This document shows positions 33,710 through 44,830 of a stretch of DNA of 64,000 nucleotides, one piece after another. The position numbers and the translations under genes are program-made. The stretch is from Hyposmocoma kahamanoa (lineage: Eukaryota; Arthropoda; Insecta; Lepidoptera; Cosmopterigidae), in NCBI RefSeq assembly GCF_003589595.1, contig NW_020654051.1, positions 9,384,930 through 9,448,929 on the forward strand, written 5' to 3'. Each line of letters begins with the position of its first letter. The stretch's first letter is position 1. The notes under the pieces were generated by a model, which saw only the letters and a program-made list of their open reading frames with translations, did no database searches and had not been told where the DNA came from.

Positions 33710-36095
33710 GTGACGAATCCGGTTTCTATTGCCCTTCATTACGTGATCAAATTATTACAACTTCCTTCCCTTTACAGTTGTATTTCCAGCTACACACGCT
33801 GTGTAATGTATTTCTAATAACACGTAGAGTGGACAATAGTCTGAAACCCTGGAGTGATTAAAAAAAAGCAAAAAATCAAATCATAATAGTAATATTTTTA
33901 CTTATACTTCAATTACAAAATTTTTCTTCTTCTTTATTAAAAAATATAGCTAATTTTCAATATCGCCAGGCTATGGGTTCCGGCACTAATTTTTCGCTGC
34001 CTCATCCTCCTGCCACACAGTTAATAAAAATATTTGAACTCACTCATATGAAACGCTGCTTGTATATGGAACTTTCTCTCAGTTTATATCAGACAGTGAC
34101 CTGCGGCTCGGACTTGCAGAAGTGCCCTTTTGCACTTTTAGAATTGTTCAGACTCCTCATGTTAGAGTTTGCGAAATATTTGTGAAGGTATGATTGAAAA
34201 AATTATGAATTTTCATTTTGAGCATTTATTTTACTATAGACTTTATATAATAGAATATATATATGTACATAATATGATATAAATCATTTATCTGTGTAAT
34301 TACTGAGTATAGAGCATTCTTTCTTTAAATATTTTTTACCTTCCTCTCCGTTTTTAAAGGTTAGTTGAAAAAAATCCCTTTATGGGATAAGCTCGCTTTT
34401 GTACACTAATATTGGTATATCACTTGTTTTTATGGTATACAATTTTATTCTAACTACATACAAAATACAGTATAATAATTCTGGAATTTCAGAGGGAGGT
34501 AGCATCTACTCTATGTGTAATTAATTACTTCCTTGAAGTTTAGGTAAATACCTGTGCTATTCCGATCTCAAATTATTACCCAATTAATATTTTCTTATTA
34601 ATCCCTCTCCGCACGTACGTCGTACGGGTATGACTTAACGAAAAAGTTATCTCAGACGTAATTGATACGGTCTCAATAAAAACTCGTACTGATAAAAGCG
34701 GCGCTCCGCCCCCGGCGTCATCCCTCAGATCCTCCCTTAGGTGCGATTCGATTGGCTCCTTTGGGGATCCGTAGAAAAATTATGAATGACCTCATTAAAC
34801 TGCATAGACCTACATGAGTGTAAATTCGAAAACACTTACATTTTTTTTTACTTACAAGTAGGGCTTTCAATCTGGCTGTATTTCCGCGTCCGTGGAAAAA
34901 AGTTGAGACTCAGGACGATCTCTAAAATCCCGCCAAAAACGAAACTTTCAAAACTATTTCAAAAGTAGGTTTCCATACTCAAAGGCATTTAGGCGTTAAG
35001 TCAAGGAAATAACAAATCAGAAAATCAGTGGTAGCGCCGTATTATGGTTACTTTCATCAATCCATCACAGCCTTAGAAGATACGTTCACATGAACATAAT
35101 GGTCTAAGGTTGTAGCTTAATTATGTTATTTTTGCCTACCTAAATACAATAAATATTACTTGCCAATGTATTATTAGATTCTTGCAAGTTTGAAGGAATT
35201 TAGGCGCACTCGTACTTGAAGTAGTTCTACAGAGTTTATACGTAAGAGTTGACATGTAAAGTGGACAACAAACTCAGATTTAAATTGTGACTTCACATTC
35301 TTATATAAATACAGCATAGAGGTGATTTTAAAATTAAGGTGAAACACTGAGTGTGCTGTAGACTGTAACTTTGAAGCAATGTTAAAAATAAATATCAAAA
35401 AAAGAGACGAAATTATGATCCTACAGAACCTTTCGCGAGGCAAAAACTTAAGCTGGTGCTTGCCAATTTTTTCTTTAGATCTTGGGGAACAATTGATTGA
35501 GCGGAAAAAATTCAATTAGAAGGACGATTCCACACGTCCCATATTGGTTTGGGATTACTTGCCAATCTCGATGGAAATATGTATGGAATTTATTTTAGAA
35601 CCCAAGAAAAACGATTGTGATTATCTAATAAATTGATACCGCAGCTGAATATTTTCTGTGATTAGTATAATTCGATGGAAGCGTGCCGATGTGTAATTCG
35701 AAATTTCGATTATCGAGATGGGAGTACGTATTCCAGCATTTTAGATACCTACTAAGTTGGCAACCAGACCGTCAGAAAACTATCTTCTTTTATACATTTT
35801 AAAACCCAACAACAAAAACAAAATGTCCACTGCAGCTTCCCTCGTCGATCTGGCATAAAACAACAAGTGGCAAATATAAAAAAACAGCATCAGAATCAGT
35901 TCAACCATTTTGGTCATAAATGTACACAGACAACAACAGACCACCAACCATAAGCATCTTAGAGGATGGAAAAATCTAAGATAAACATAGATTGAATTTG
36001 ACAGCAGAGGCTGTATACTCTGCAATGGAGGTAAAAAATTGTAAACAAAAGTGATACCCTTATCAAAAAAAAATATTTTAAGAATTGTGCAAATA
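33710..36095. other. Gene-free stretch
   Basis: No exon or named element recognised. Frames such as 33,973-34,185 and 35,174-35,515 carry no motif I can place. Confidence 0.4.
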
Positions 36096-36099
36096 GGAA

Positions 36100-36199
36100 A
36101 TGAAACTATTTTTCCGGATTTAAATCGCGCATATTTGGTTTTTCAAACAAACCGACGTTTCGGGTCCTTTACAGGTCCCATGACCATGTCAACCGTGAC
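36100..36199 (+). repeat. Family F fragment
   Basis: 'aaactatttttccggatttaaatcgc...tttttcaaacaaaccgacgtttcgggtcc...ggtcccatgacc' matches the 19.5-kb family F repeat and, reversed, the 23.1-kb copy. Confidence 0.65.
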
Positions 36200-36200
36200 C

Positions 36201-36319
36201 ATAGCGACGCGACACGCGCGATAAAATTGAAATAAGCGCGCGCTATTGGCAATCTAAATTAGATTGAGAAAGCCAATAGCGCGCGCTTATTCCAATTTTA
36301 TCGTGCGCGTCGCGACTAT
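36201..36319. repeat. GC-rich 48-bp inverted repeat
   Basis: The left arm (36,201-36,250) and right arm (36,272-36,319) pair over nearly 48 bp, including 'aataagcgcgcgctattggc' matched with 'gccaatagcgcgcgcttatt', around a ~21-nt AT loop. It sits directly beside a family F fragment and may be part of a larger foldback element. Confidence 0.85.
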
Positions 36320-36569
36320 CATGCGTAGCCATGCTACGGGGGCTGATCTGTGTTGCGATTTCAAATGTAATTTGCAGTAGAATTAAGATATTTTAGATTG
36401 CTAGAAATAAATGTTGACAATATTAGACTGTGTCAAAATGATTTTAACCCACAATTAAAAAACAAAACAAGGTATCACAATTAAAAAACAAAACTAGATA
36501 TTTTTTCCAGTCACATAATAGTAGAAAAAATGTTTATAATCTATGAGATGTCACTTGACAGTGAATGTT

Positions 36570-37030
36570 GTTTTTAACCGACTTCAAAAAAAGGAGGAGG
36601 TTCTCAATTCGACTGTATGTTTTTTATGTATGTTACGCTATAATTCCGATAATTGTGAACTAATTTTCACGATTTTTTTGTTGGAAAGAGGATACTTCCA
36701 TAGTGGTCCCATTTAATTTTGAAGAAAATGATCCACCTGTAAGGGTGGCTGTTCACGCATGAAGATTCATTTTTATAAATAGAGCCTAAATTTTGGTATA
36801 CTGAGCAATTATTTTATTGATTGATTTTCCTATTCTTTAATTCAGGGCGTTTTTCTCTCTCAATATACTTTGAGTAGTGAGAACCGATTTTCACCTGCGT
36901 CAAGTCCCGTATAGTGGCGAACTAGGGGATGAATCCGGGTTTGCGCACTTACCGTTAACCGATTTCAATAAAACTTGGTAATTATATGTAATTCCACGTA
37001 CTTTTGAGGTCGGTTTTTTTAGTACTCTGT
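36570..37030 (+). repeat. Dispersed repeat family E, copy 4
   Basis: Begins 'accgacttcaaaaaaaggag' then 'tctcaattcgactgtatg', 'gatacttccatagtggtccc' and 'tccacctgtaagggtggc'. It ends with 'aataaaacttggtaattatat' and 'gaggtcggttttttta'. The longest copy of the family in this window. Confidence 0.7.
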
Positions 37031-37539
37031 AGTGAGATTATTACAGATGCTTTCTGCCATGAAGCTGAAGAGACTCCAGTGGATCTTCTTAGCCAATGAT
37101 ACCCTTTAATAGGTTACTTATCAGCAGTCCGAAATTATATTTTCCAGAAATAACGTTCGCTCGAATTTTCATAACCGCGAAAGTAATTTTGAGACGAAAA
37201 TGTTTTTTCTTTTAAACCTAACTTAACCTTTTTTTTATATATTTTTTACACGCTGGGAAATGTGTTACGCATACCGCTCTCTAAAATCTAGGTCCTCTAC
37301 CCATCTTCGCATCAAAACGGCGCGACCCGCTGCCCTGATCCGCTTTACTTCTAACCGTGAACCGTTATACAAATAGTTTCTCAAAGGAAAAATTTAAATA
37401 ACGTATTAAAAAACCTTATCATCGTATTATATCGTCGTATATAGATATATATCGTATGAAAAAACGTTAGTAAATACGTTATACAAATCTTTCTACGTTA
37501 GTTTTGATTATAGTGACCCTCCCTACCTACCCTTAATAC

Positions 37540-38420
37540 GGCATACTAGAAGGACACTATAACCTGTGCGCGCACAGGAACCTTATAAGTTCAGGTTCTG
37601 ACCCCAAATCAGCCAGTGTACAGGGTTCTCACAGACCTCTGTCACTTGACTTCATCCGGTTCTTCGAGAGGCTAGTGCCTCGGGTGAGCCGCCCCGGGTG
37701 CACGTACAGTACCCTCCCTATTTTTCAGATAGGTACCGGAGCTGTAGGCACTGAACGTGCCTTTCCCGTTACGCATTGCACAATTAGCAGTTGCCACCGC
37801 TGAGTCGTCAACTCTGAGTCCAATACCAAATCTCCTCATTAGCGGCGGAGCTGTAAGGTACGCTCACGTCCCGACACCGAGAAACGACGTCTCTCCAGTT
37901 CCCAATAACCTAAGCGGCTGGAGGGATCGGAGGACATTAGGGCTAGTGCCGGAGATGCCAGTCGCAGTGTCCTTCGACAATGTCCGGACATAGCTTCCGA
38001 CTTAAAGGGCAACTCACGTGCCCCGCGCGTCTCCTCGCATACAGGCCCTCAACTAGACCGCTACTAAGACGCGCTAGCTGCTCACAAGACAGACGCCCCG
38101 GACACATGCAAAATCGGGGCAGACAAACATGTCCGTCTCTGCAGCTAACCACAAACCCTAGTGAGTCCATACCCAAGTCCGCGTCCGCCAGAAACGCCCG
38201 CAAAGGCGTATAATTGGCAGATGGCCCGGACGTCCGCTGTACCCTGGTCTTGCCGTCGAGCCCGTAGTCTCTCCGCAAAACCTTATCTCTCGGATCGGTA
38301 GATAGGGGCATCTCGGGTCGGTAGACAGGGACAGTTGCTTCAGCTGTACTAAGCACAAGTCCGGTCGTGTACAGAGTACTGTTGCCACATTTAAGATGGC
38401 TCTGTTACATACCAAGTAGC
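37540..38420 (-). other. GC-rich unidentified block with minus-strand frame
   Basis: Clearly more GC-rich than its surroundings. The minus strand has a 137-codon open frame (38,356-37,943) with varied, non-repetitive composition including several cysteines ('CRDGHVCLPRFCMCPG'). A plus-strand frame lies at 37,757-37,993. It ends just before the LINE tail at 38,448. I do not recognise the product. It is most likely the remnant of a GC-rich transposon; an exon is less likely because no clear splice sites frame it. Confidence 0.35.
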
Positions 38421-38447
38421 CACCTTTGATTCAATTGACAACCGTGC

Positions 38448-38841
38448 CAAGAAGCTTATAGGTGGCACGGAATTAGTGGAGGCGAAGCAACAGAGCCTTG
38501 AACACCGCCGTAAAGTTGCCAGCTTATCGGTACTTTACAGGATTTATCATGGAGAGTGTGCGATGGAATTACACGATTTATTCCGCTTTCCCCTTTCCAT
38601 CACCGGGGCACTAGGCGTAGACTTGGGTTCCATCTCTATGTTGTGGATATTCCAAAGATTCGCACGAAGCGTTACGCTTCCACATTTATATGGCGAACGG
38701 CTATGGAGTGGAATTCCCTGCCTGCAGACTTGTTCCCTGAAAGGCTCTTTCATGGCAAAAGTGAATAGGCCTTCATCTATCGTCGACCTCATCGTCACTT
38801 TCCATCAAGTGAGATGGAGGTCAAATGCGAACTTAAATTAA
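38448..38841 (+). pseudogene. LINE reverse transcriptase C-terminal remnant (Jockey-like), copy 2
   Basis: A cleaner version of the 12.0-kb fragment. Frames read 'QSLEHRRKVASLSVLYRIYH', 'FHHRGTRRRLGFH', 'VVDIPKIRTKRYASTFIWRT' and 'EWNSLPADLFPERLFHGK'. These are the post-catalytic C-terminal residues of insect Jockey-like proteins, which end around the 'WN.LP..LFP' motif. At least two frameshifts. The upstream catalytic part is missing. Confidence 0.8.
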
Positions 38842-38929
38842 ACCTATTTTTAAAACTATTTAAAAAATAGGTTTAATCTTAGAAAAGTCATTTTCTGGCG
38901 TCGCCACTTTCAAATACACAATACAGAAG

Positions 38930-39110
38930 CGTACGCGTGCGTACGATCGGACCACCTGATCGAACTGAACGGCGCGCCGATTGCATTTGTCGGCGGCGGC
39001 GGCGCGAGAAAAAACGCGGCGGCGGCGGCGGCGCGGCGCTCATGTCTACTGCAGATCGAACCCGGCCCGCCCACGTTCGGCAGAAGACGTCTAATCGTAT
39101 CTTTGCGATA
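38930..39110. other. CGG-rich GC island
   Basis: Contains 'gtcggcggcggcggcgcgag' and a second (CGG)n tract at about 39,017-39,037, in strongly AT-rich surroundings. Short frames on all strands encode poly-proline, poly-arginine or poly-glycine and are not trustworthy as genes. It could be a promoter or first exon of an unseen gene, or a transposon piece. Confidence 0.6.
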
Positions 39111-39114
39111 AACA

Positions 39115-40185
39115 CCCAACATATCCAGAAAGAGCAACGATTTCGTTATAATTCGGTTTTCGGTGTAATGAAAATTCGAACAAACGTTATTTCGGAAAAA
39201 AAAATGAGTTTATGAAAGGTTACCCCTTTAAAAGGCACAATATTCACTACTGGGTAAGCACATGCCTCAATCAAAGGAGATTAAAATTATCGCAACCAGG
39301 AAAATATTTATTCTGTTGGTCTTGGCTCTGAGTCAGAATTAGTAATCACAATATATATATCCACTGTTATGACTATAGTGTCGTAACTCAAAATTGTGGA
39401 ATTGAGAAAACATGATTTCAAAATTTAAAAAATACTGAACGTAACCAATATTCTCGTTTATAAATGGATAATTAAATATTCTCATGATATACTTCGTTTC
39501 AATCCATTTTAAACAAAAAGTAAACAAACCAGTCACTGACACCATAGACGGTTTAGTGATGTCCAATCTCAAAACTACAAATCGATTAATTATTTGAATG
39601 AATCGATTTGTTCACTTGAGTCATACTAGCGGTTTTCTTTACATAACCTATATAAGCACATTTAAAATTTCAATTTAAATCCTCCTTCAAATCCTTACAC
39701 TTAGATACTCGTTCGATTGCGATTGAAATGTTCAATTTAATAATCGATTACTAAACTTTAATTGATTGAACCGAACATTTTTTTTTTCGAACAGCACTAT
39801 GCAACCATAGGCAACTCATAGAAGTATAGAGGAATAATAATCTCACTTTTGAACTACCATTTTTCAAATACGTTTTTACGATACTATTCAAATGAATATT
39901 GTTGGAAAAAGTGATGATATATCAAGTCGAAATATACGTGAAAGCGTTACTTATTCGATTTATTGAGTGATTGCTTTAGAATTTTAACCCAACAGGTTTG
40001 TTTACTTTTTGTTCAAAATGGATTGGAACAGACTATAGTAAAACATCGTGACATTCAACTCACTTAAAAATTACAATTATTAAAGCGACATCTCTAGTCA
40101 GCGGTGGTAACTATAAGGGTACCTCTTTGAAAATGACGGGCTTTTGAAGTTACAAGTACAGCTTTTACAAATATTAATAATAATA
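39115..40185. other. Gene-free stretch with spaced inverted repeat
   Basis: Around 39,500-39,530 'aacaaaaagtaaacaaacc' is the reverse complement of 'ggtttgtttactttttgtt' at 39,995-40,013, about 465 bp away, with flanking 'caatccatttt' also paired. This suggests a foldback or MITE at about 39,495-40,030. A segment at 40,035-40,075 ('tagtaaaacatcgtgacatt') recurs at 40,930-40,970. Confidence 0.5.
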
Positions 40186-40189
40186 ATAA

Positions 40190-40394
40190 ATAACGCACAC
40201 ACTCAACATAGCCCCGCACTAGGGAAACCCTGTGTCGCGGGTGCCATGGACACACACATAGACAACCACAAATTACACCCAAACTCACGAGAGAAATAAT
40301 TGTAGGCCATACAACTATTTCTCCCGGCCCGGGAATCGAATCTGGGACCTCTGCGTGGCAGTCCAGCATGGTAACCGTTCGGCCACAGAGGCAG
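40190..40394 (-). repeat. tRNA-derived SINE family A, copy 4 (reversed)
   Basis: Same order as the 16.14-kb copy. The B-box-like region reads 'cagattcgattcccgggccg' on the minus strand. AAATATTA occurs shortly before (about 40,167) and after (about 40,396) the element and may be its target duplication. Confidence 0.85.
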
Positions 40395-40689
40395 TAAATA
40401 TTATTTTGTTTTAAGTATATTATGAAGAAAAAACGAAGTGAGGAATAGTGATGAAGAAAGTTAGAACTATATTCCTTATTTAAAACCAAATTACAAAAGA
40501 CTTTATCCTAAAAATTCAAATAATTACGAATTCAAAGTTTTTGTTCAAAGTGATAGAAGATAAGTAATGTGATTTAGGTGAAAGTGAAAACATAAATATT
40601 AACTAAGACGCTATTTTGACATTTGGGAGCACGTTCTCAAACTCAAATATTGTCTCTGAATTTCAGCCTTAGTGAAGAAATAAATTTTT

Positions 40690-40925
40690 CACAGATGGCA
40701 CTACAGCAAAAGAAGGTGTTAAAAACCAAAAACAAAGATCTGCACAGACAAATGCGTAAGGTCTGCTGATTCATTCCATGCCTCAATGGCAGAGCATTAG
40801 GCATGGATAGCCTGTGGGTGCTGGTTCAAATCCAGCCGGATCGAATGATTTTTCTTAGTGTTCTGATCTTGTGTATAATAATCATAACAATGTAGTGGAG
40901 TAATTTCAGAAAAAATAATTGAATA
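40690..40925 (+). repeat. tRNA-derived SINE family C, copy 3
   Basis: The head 'cacagatggcactacagc' and 'aaccaaaaacaaagatctgc' is followed by a tRNA-like 'ttccatgcctcaatggcaga...gctggttcaaatccagcc' and the tail 'cataacaatgtagtggagtaat'. It is the sense-orientation relative of 21,440-21,745. Confidence 0.75.
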
Positions 40926-41326
40926 TTATGGTAGTAAAACATCGTGACATTAAATTAACTTAAAAATCCACACTTTTGAGTTACAAGACATTGTAATAGC
41001 AGTGTGATATGTATATTATGGCCTAATGGGTTTATTTCTGCAAGTCGAGTTTTGTAACGCCTATTTCGAAGCCACTCTAATAATAAAATCCATTTCATCT
41101 CACTTACAAACTACATAGCGCTCACAGGGACAGCACATTTAAAAGAAATAAAAAAGGGAATTTATCTGGGGTACATAATGAAATAAAAAATATTAGTAGA
41201 TAATAGTCAAATTGTATTACTCCTTCAACCACACAGAAATCAATTAAGCAGTCATAACTTGAATTGAGAATAAATAATACTAATAAGCTAGATGTTACTT
41301 ACTACATAGAGGTAACTCTATAAAAT

Positions 41327-42060
41327 CTACAACAAATGTTTATCAAACTGTAAAGCCAAAACATCAGGTGTTCTTACAAGAGCTGCAGGCATTATTAAGC
41401 CAGCTGGTGTGACCAGATCACGAACCAGAAACTCGTGGCCTTCAAGGTTCAATCCGCAAAAGTTAGCTTGAAGGACTGACTGCTCAAATGTGAGAATGTT
41501 GCATGCTTCACCTGAAATAAATTGAAATGTAGACATGTAGCTACTCTGTGAACAGTAAGATAAAATAACTTAGTTTCATTTAAATAGCGGTCAACCGATA
41601 ACTATAAAGCTGTAATTGTGGGAAAGTGTATGATGTAGCATGCCACTGTAATTACATTTCCCGAGATATTGGTTATATATTCTTCTGTACTTTAATTCTT
41701 TATTTGGTTTACTCTAAAATACTTATAGACGCCAGAGCAGCACTTCGCAAACGTAAAGATCCTTAATTACTATTATACAGATGTCTGAACTATCTATTTT
41801 TCAGTCCAGTAGCACGACAGGGCGCGACTTGCCCAGAGCGAATTAATAGCGCGAGATACTGCTATTCTCACATATCGCGCTTTAGTGTCCGTGTTCTGCT
41901 AGCCCTACAGTACTTGTCTTTTTACTTTTTATATTGATATAATTAATAACTCACCATTTAATTCGCTTACTGCTCGTAGGAAGGACTCGCGAAGTTTCGC
42001 TCTAGCCTCTTGTTTGAAGGTGGTTGTTTTGCTCTCAGTGGCTTTCACTTCAGATATCAT
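41327..42060 (-). CDS. Gemin7: Gemin7-like SMN-complex protein
   Basis: Two exons, 42,060-41,955 and 41,511-41,327, joined across a 443-bp intron with GTGAGT donor and TTTCAG acceptor; 96 residues. Gemin7 pairs with Gemin6 through an Sm-like fold and helps the SMN complex load Sm proteins onto snRNAs in the cytoplasm. The spliced product has 'ARAKLRESFLRAV' (residues about 19-31) and then the Sm-like strands with 'ANFCGLNLEGHEFLV' and 'LVTPAGLIMPAALVRTPDVL'. These match the vertebrate Gemin7 pattern almost without gaps (ARAALRERYLR..., then a TP-G motif and 'R..D' near the end). Shorter at the N-terminus than vertebrate Gemin7. Start chosen at the first ATG of the conserved frame. The intron carries a MITE (41,802-41,912). 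Family inferred by eye. Confidence 0.8.
41802..41912. mobile_element. MITE in the Gemin7-like intron
   Basis: An inverted-ended sequence: 'agtagcacgacagggcgcga' on the left against the reverse of 'tgtccgtgttctgctagccctacag' on the right, with a central 'gcgcgagatactgctattc'. A related copy, partly reversed, lies at 59,462-59,536, supporting a mobile family. Confidence 0.7.
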
Positions 42061-42342
42061 TATGTGTTAATGTATTATTTTGTTATCTTCGAGTATATAG
42101 CGGTCGTATCAATGGTTTAATGCGGCGAGAGATTATTATTTTTGTGGTTTATTTACATTTTGCCTAAAGTTGACATTGACGTTACATTTTTTTTCGTCGT
42201 TCCGTTTGAAACAGGCGAAAGTCAGAGACCATACTGCCTAGTCATTGCGTTATGTTTACAAAGACATGATTCATATTGTTATTGAAAAAGATTAAATAAA
42301 TCCAGAAAAAAATTCGAAAAATCGTAAGAAGTGTCAAACAGC

Positions 42343-42693
42343 GGTTACTCACGGCGACTTGGCAGCGCTGCAAACGCGATGCAGTCGCTAATCGTCTACC
42401 ACACGCGCGCGATTTTAAGCAAGGGTGCAAACGCGATGCAAGCGCGCGCCTGCATCGATACAAACGCGCGATTGCATCGCTACACTTGGGATTTATAGGT
42501 GATTGCATCGATGCAGTCGCGAGTTTGTATCGATGCAAACGCGCGTTCGTGAAACGCGCTACACTTTCGATTTACAGGCGATTGCATCGATGCAGTCGCG
42601 CGTTTGCATCGATGCAGTCGCATATAAATCGCAACTGTAGCGCATTTCACGAACGCGCGTTTGCACTGCTGCTAAAAGTCGCCGTGTGTAACC
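42343..42693. mobile_element. CpG-rich palindromic element upstream of Gemin7-like gene
   Basis: The outer ends are inverted: 'ggttactcacggcgactt' at the left and 'aagtcgccgtgtgtaacc' at the right. Inside are repeated palindromic blocks such as 'gattgcatcgatgcagtcgc' and 'gtttgcatcgatgcaaacgc'. No coding capacity; frames over it are artefacts. It begins about 280 bp upstream of the Gemin7-like start codon. Probably a MITE with internal subrepeats. Confidence 0.8.
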
Positions 42694-42699
42694 CACTCT

Positions 42700-44590
42700 T
42701 AACGTGTTCCTTAACCCTCTACTATTATAGTACTAATAAAATAGTTCTCCTCCAGACAAAGACCAATTAACTGGTCTCAAACTCGGGAACTATTAGTACC
42801 GGAGCAACGGAATTCACCCTGCGGCACTACAGAGTACACCCATATTAGAACAATCCAGAAGTTAATTCACCAAATTCGTCACACGATGCAAACCGTTGTG
42901 ACACAGACGTCATTATTATAACTTCAAAGTTCATTTTTTTATTACAATTTCATTTTTGAATATCGGAAAACTGTATACACAAAGTAAAATAAAGTATGGA
43001 CTTCAAAAGGAATCACATATCCTCCTAAACCTCTGTACATTGAAAAGTGTCCCAGAGTAAATGTTGTTGTTGTGGTACTCTTAGTATAGCAAGTTTTCTA
43101 GTTGAAGACCACATAAGCCTAGCTCATTATATTTTTATATGCAATAAAATGAAACAATAAATTAGCAGTTCAAATCTTTAATTCATCAAAATCCCCTATT
43201 CAATTCACACTCAAAACAATCACAATGACATTGTTATGATGAAATAAAATAATGTGATAAATACCTGAATTACTCCTCAGGAGGAACTCGTTTACAGTAA
43301 AATCAGTGACCTCCCTAGGGATCAAACAATGTAGAAGTAGCTACGAGTTACACATTATCGTCTAAGAGAAGTGTCCGCTTATTAGAATGTACTACATGCA
43401 TTGAATTTATTGGAATAGCTAACATTATACGCGCGGCTACGCTAAGTCACCTCAAATCGCTGGTCATTGTCGAGTCTTCAATCTTGAGACGTCTTCTAAG
43501 CAGATGGTTTAATTTCAAAAGTACCTCATTGCAGCAGTGGTCGCTTCGATGGTCTTCCTCTATTTGCCAACTGAAAAGTCCATGGAGCAAGCTAGAATCG
43601 CGAACTTGACTTAACAGTTAGTTTGGAAACACTTGCAATGTCTGAGATGTAAATTAACAAGGCTTTATTTCACTTTTATTTTTACCAATTTGGTTTGTTG
43701 ACAAAATTCAAGGCTCAGTCATTGAAAGCTGAATTCCAAGAGGGGTTAAAAGGGTGCTCATAAATAAGGAAATATGGCCTCAAGTTTATCTGCTTCTTAA
43801 ATAAATATAAGGAGGAAAAAAAAAAATGAAAACGTATAAAACATGACGCCATATTTATTTTGGGTACCTGCAAATACACAGTAGATGATGTGATAACAGC
43901 ATCCTGTATCGCGATACAAGGAACGTAACGGGTGCTCCCTTCACATCTCCGTAACATGGCATTGTATGTGATGGCAATATGTAACGACTATAACGCAGCA
44001 AGTTATTTTGTTACTACACAGACAATAGTAGATATTAGATTGTGGAACATTTTGTGGATCCATTTTTGGTCATATTTTTTGTATAATTTAATCACTTAGG
44101 GTAGCTTTATAAATAATTTAGAACACAACACTTTGAAAGCTATATTTTAGAATAAATGAAGTTGTGTCTTACGGATTATCCCTATTTCCCTATAAAACAT
44201 GGCCTAACAAATACCTGAATTCGCTTTAGCGATCCGCAACGGATGGCTGACTGTTGCAACTCGACATTCACGACGGCGAAACAAACTTGTTGAAATACCT
44301 CAAAACAACGTCGAGACGATCTGCTCGTTAGAAAAGGCATTATTGGATAGCCATAAAAACCTTTCTTATTACTTAGAATACTAAACAAGAAAGGTCTTGA
44401 AGCGATCCAATAAAGACATTTCGCAGCAACTCGCGGCAACTATTCAAAATACCAATCAAATACCTGCCATTCCGTCGGTGTGACGACATTAACCGAATCG
44501 AGAGTGCAACGGGGTCATTTACTCCCCATATGTTTGCCATTTAGCGGAGTTTTATTTTGGTATGTTACAATAAGCTGTAAAACAACAGTG
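42700..44590. other. Intergenic stretch between Gemin7-like and LUC7L3
   Basis: No exon recognised. Candidate minus-strand poly(A) signals for LUC7L3 are AATAAA complements at 44,596-44,601 and 44,551-44,556. Around 44,180-44,460 there is loosely repetitive sequence ('agcgatccgcaac', 'agcgatccaataa') without a nameable family. Confidence 0.45.
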
Positions 44591-44830
44591 TTCACTTTAT
44601 TACTTGTCAGTATTAACATTTTTTTGGGGACAGGTCTATTGTGTTAGGTAGTGGTAATGGGTCGTTTTGTGGTAAAAAACTGATGAACGGATTATCAAGT
44701 TGACTTGAAGTTTGTAGATGGCAGTATGGTATTGTTGTTTAAGGCACCCTCGCCTTAAGGAGGTAGTCAAAGGAGAAGGAACATGTATACTTACCGGTTT
44801 CAGGCGCTTTTGTGATACCTCAGTCAGTTG

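Noticed and set aside
38937..39215. 92-codon plus and 75-codon minus frames over the CGG island
   Set aside because: All strands stay open because of the triplet repeat; the products are low-complexity.
42242..42770. 94- and 98-codon frames with repeated 'CIDAV/SLYRC' type units
   Set aside because: Produced by translation of the CpG palindromic element; units follow DNA repeats in different frames.
43105..43130. Possible third copy of the 22-bp core ('agaccacataagcctagct')
   Set aside because: Only partial similarity and no 8-bp direct repeat around it.
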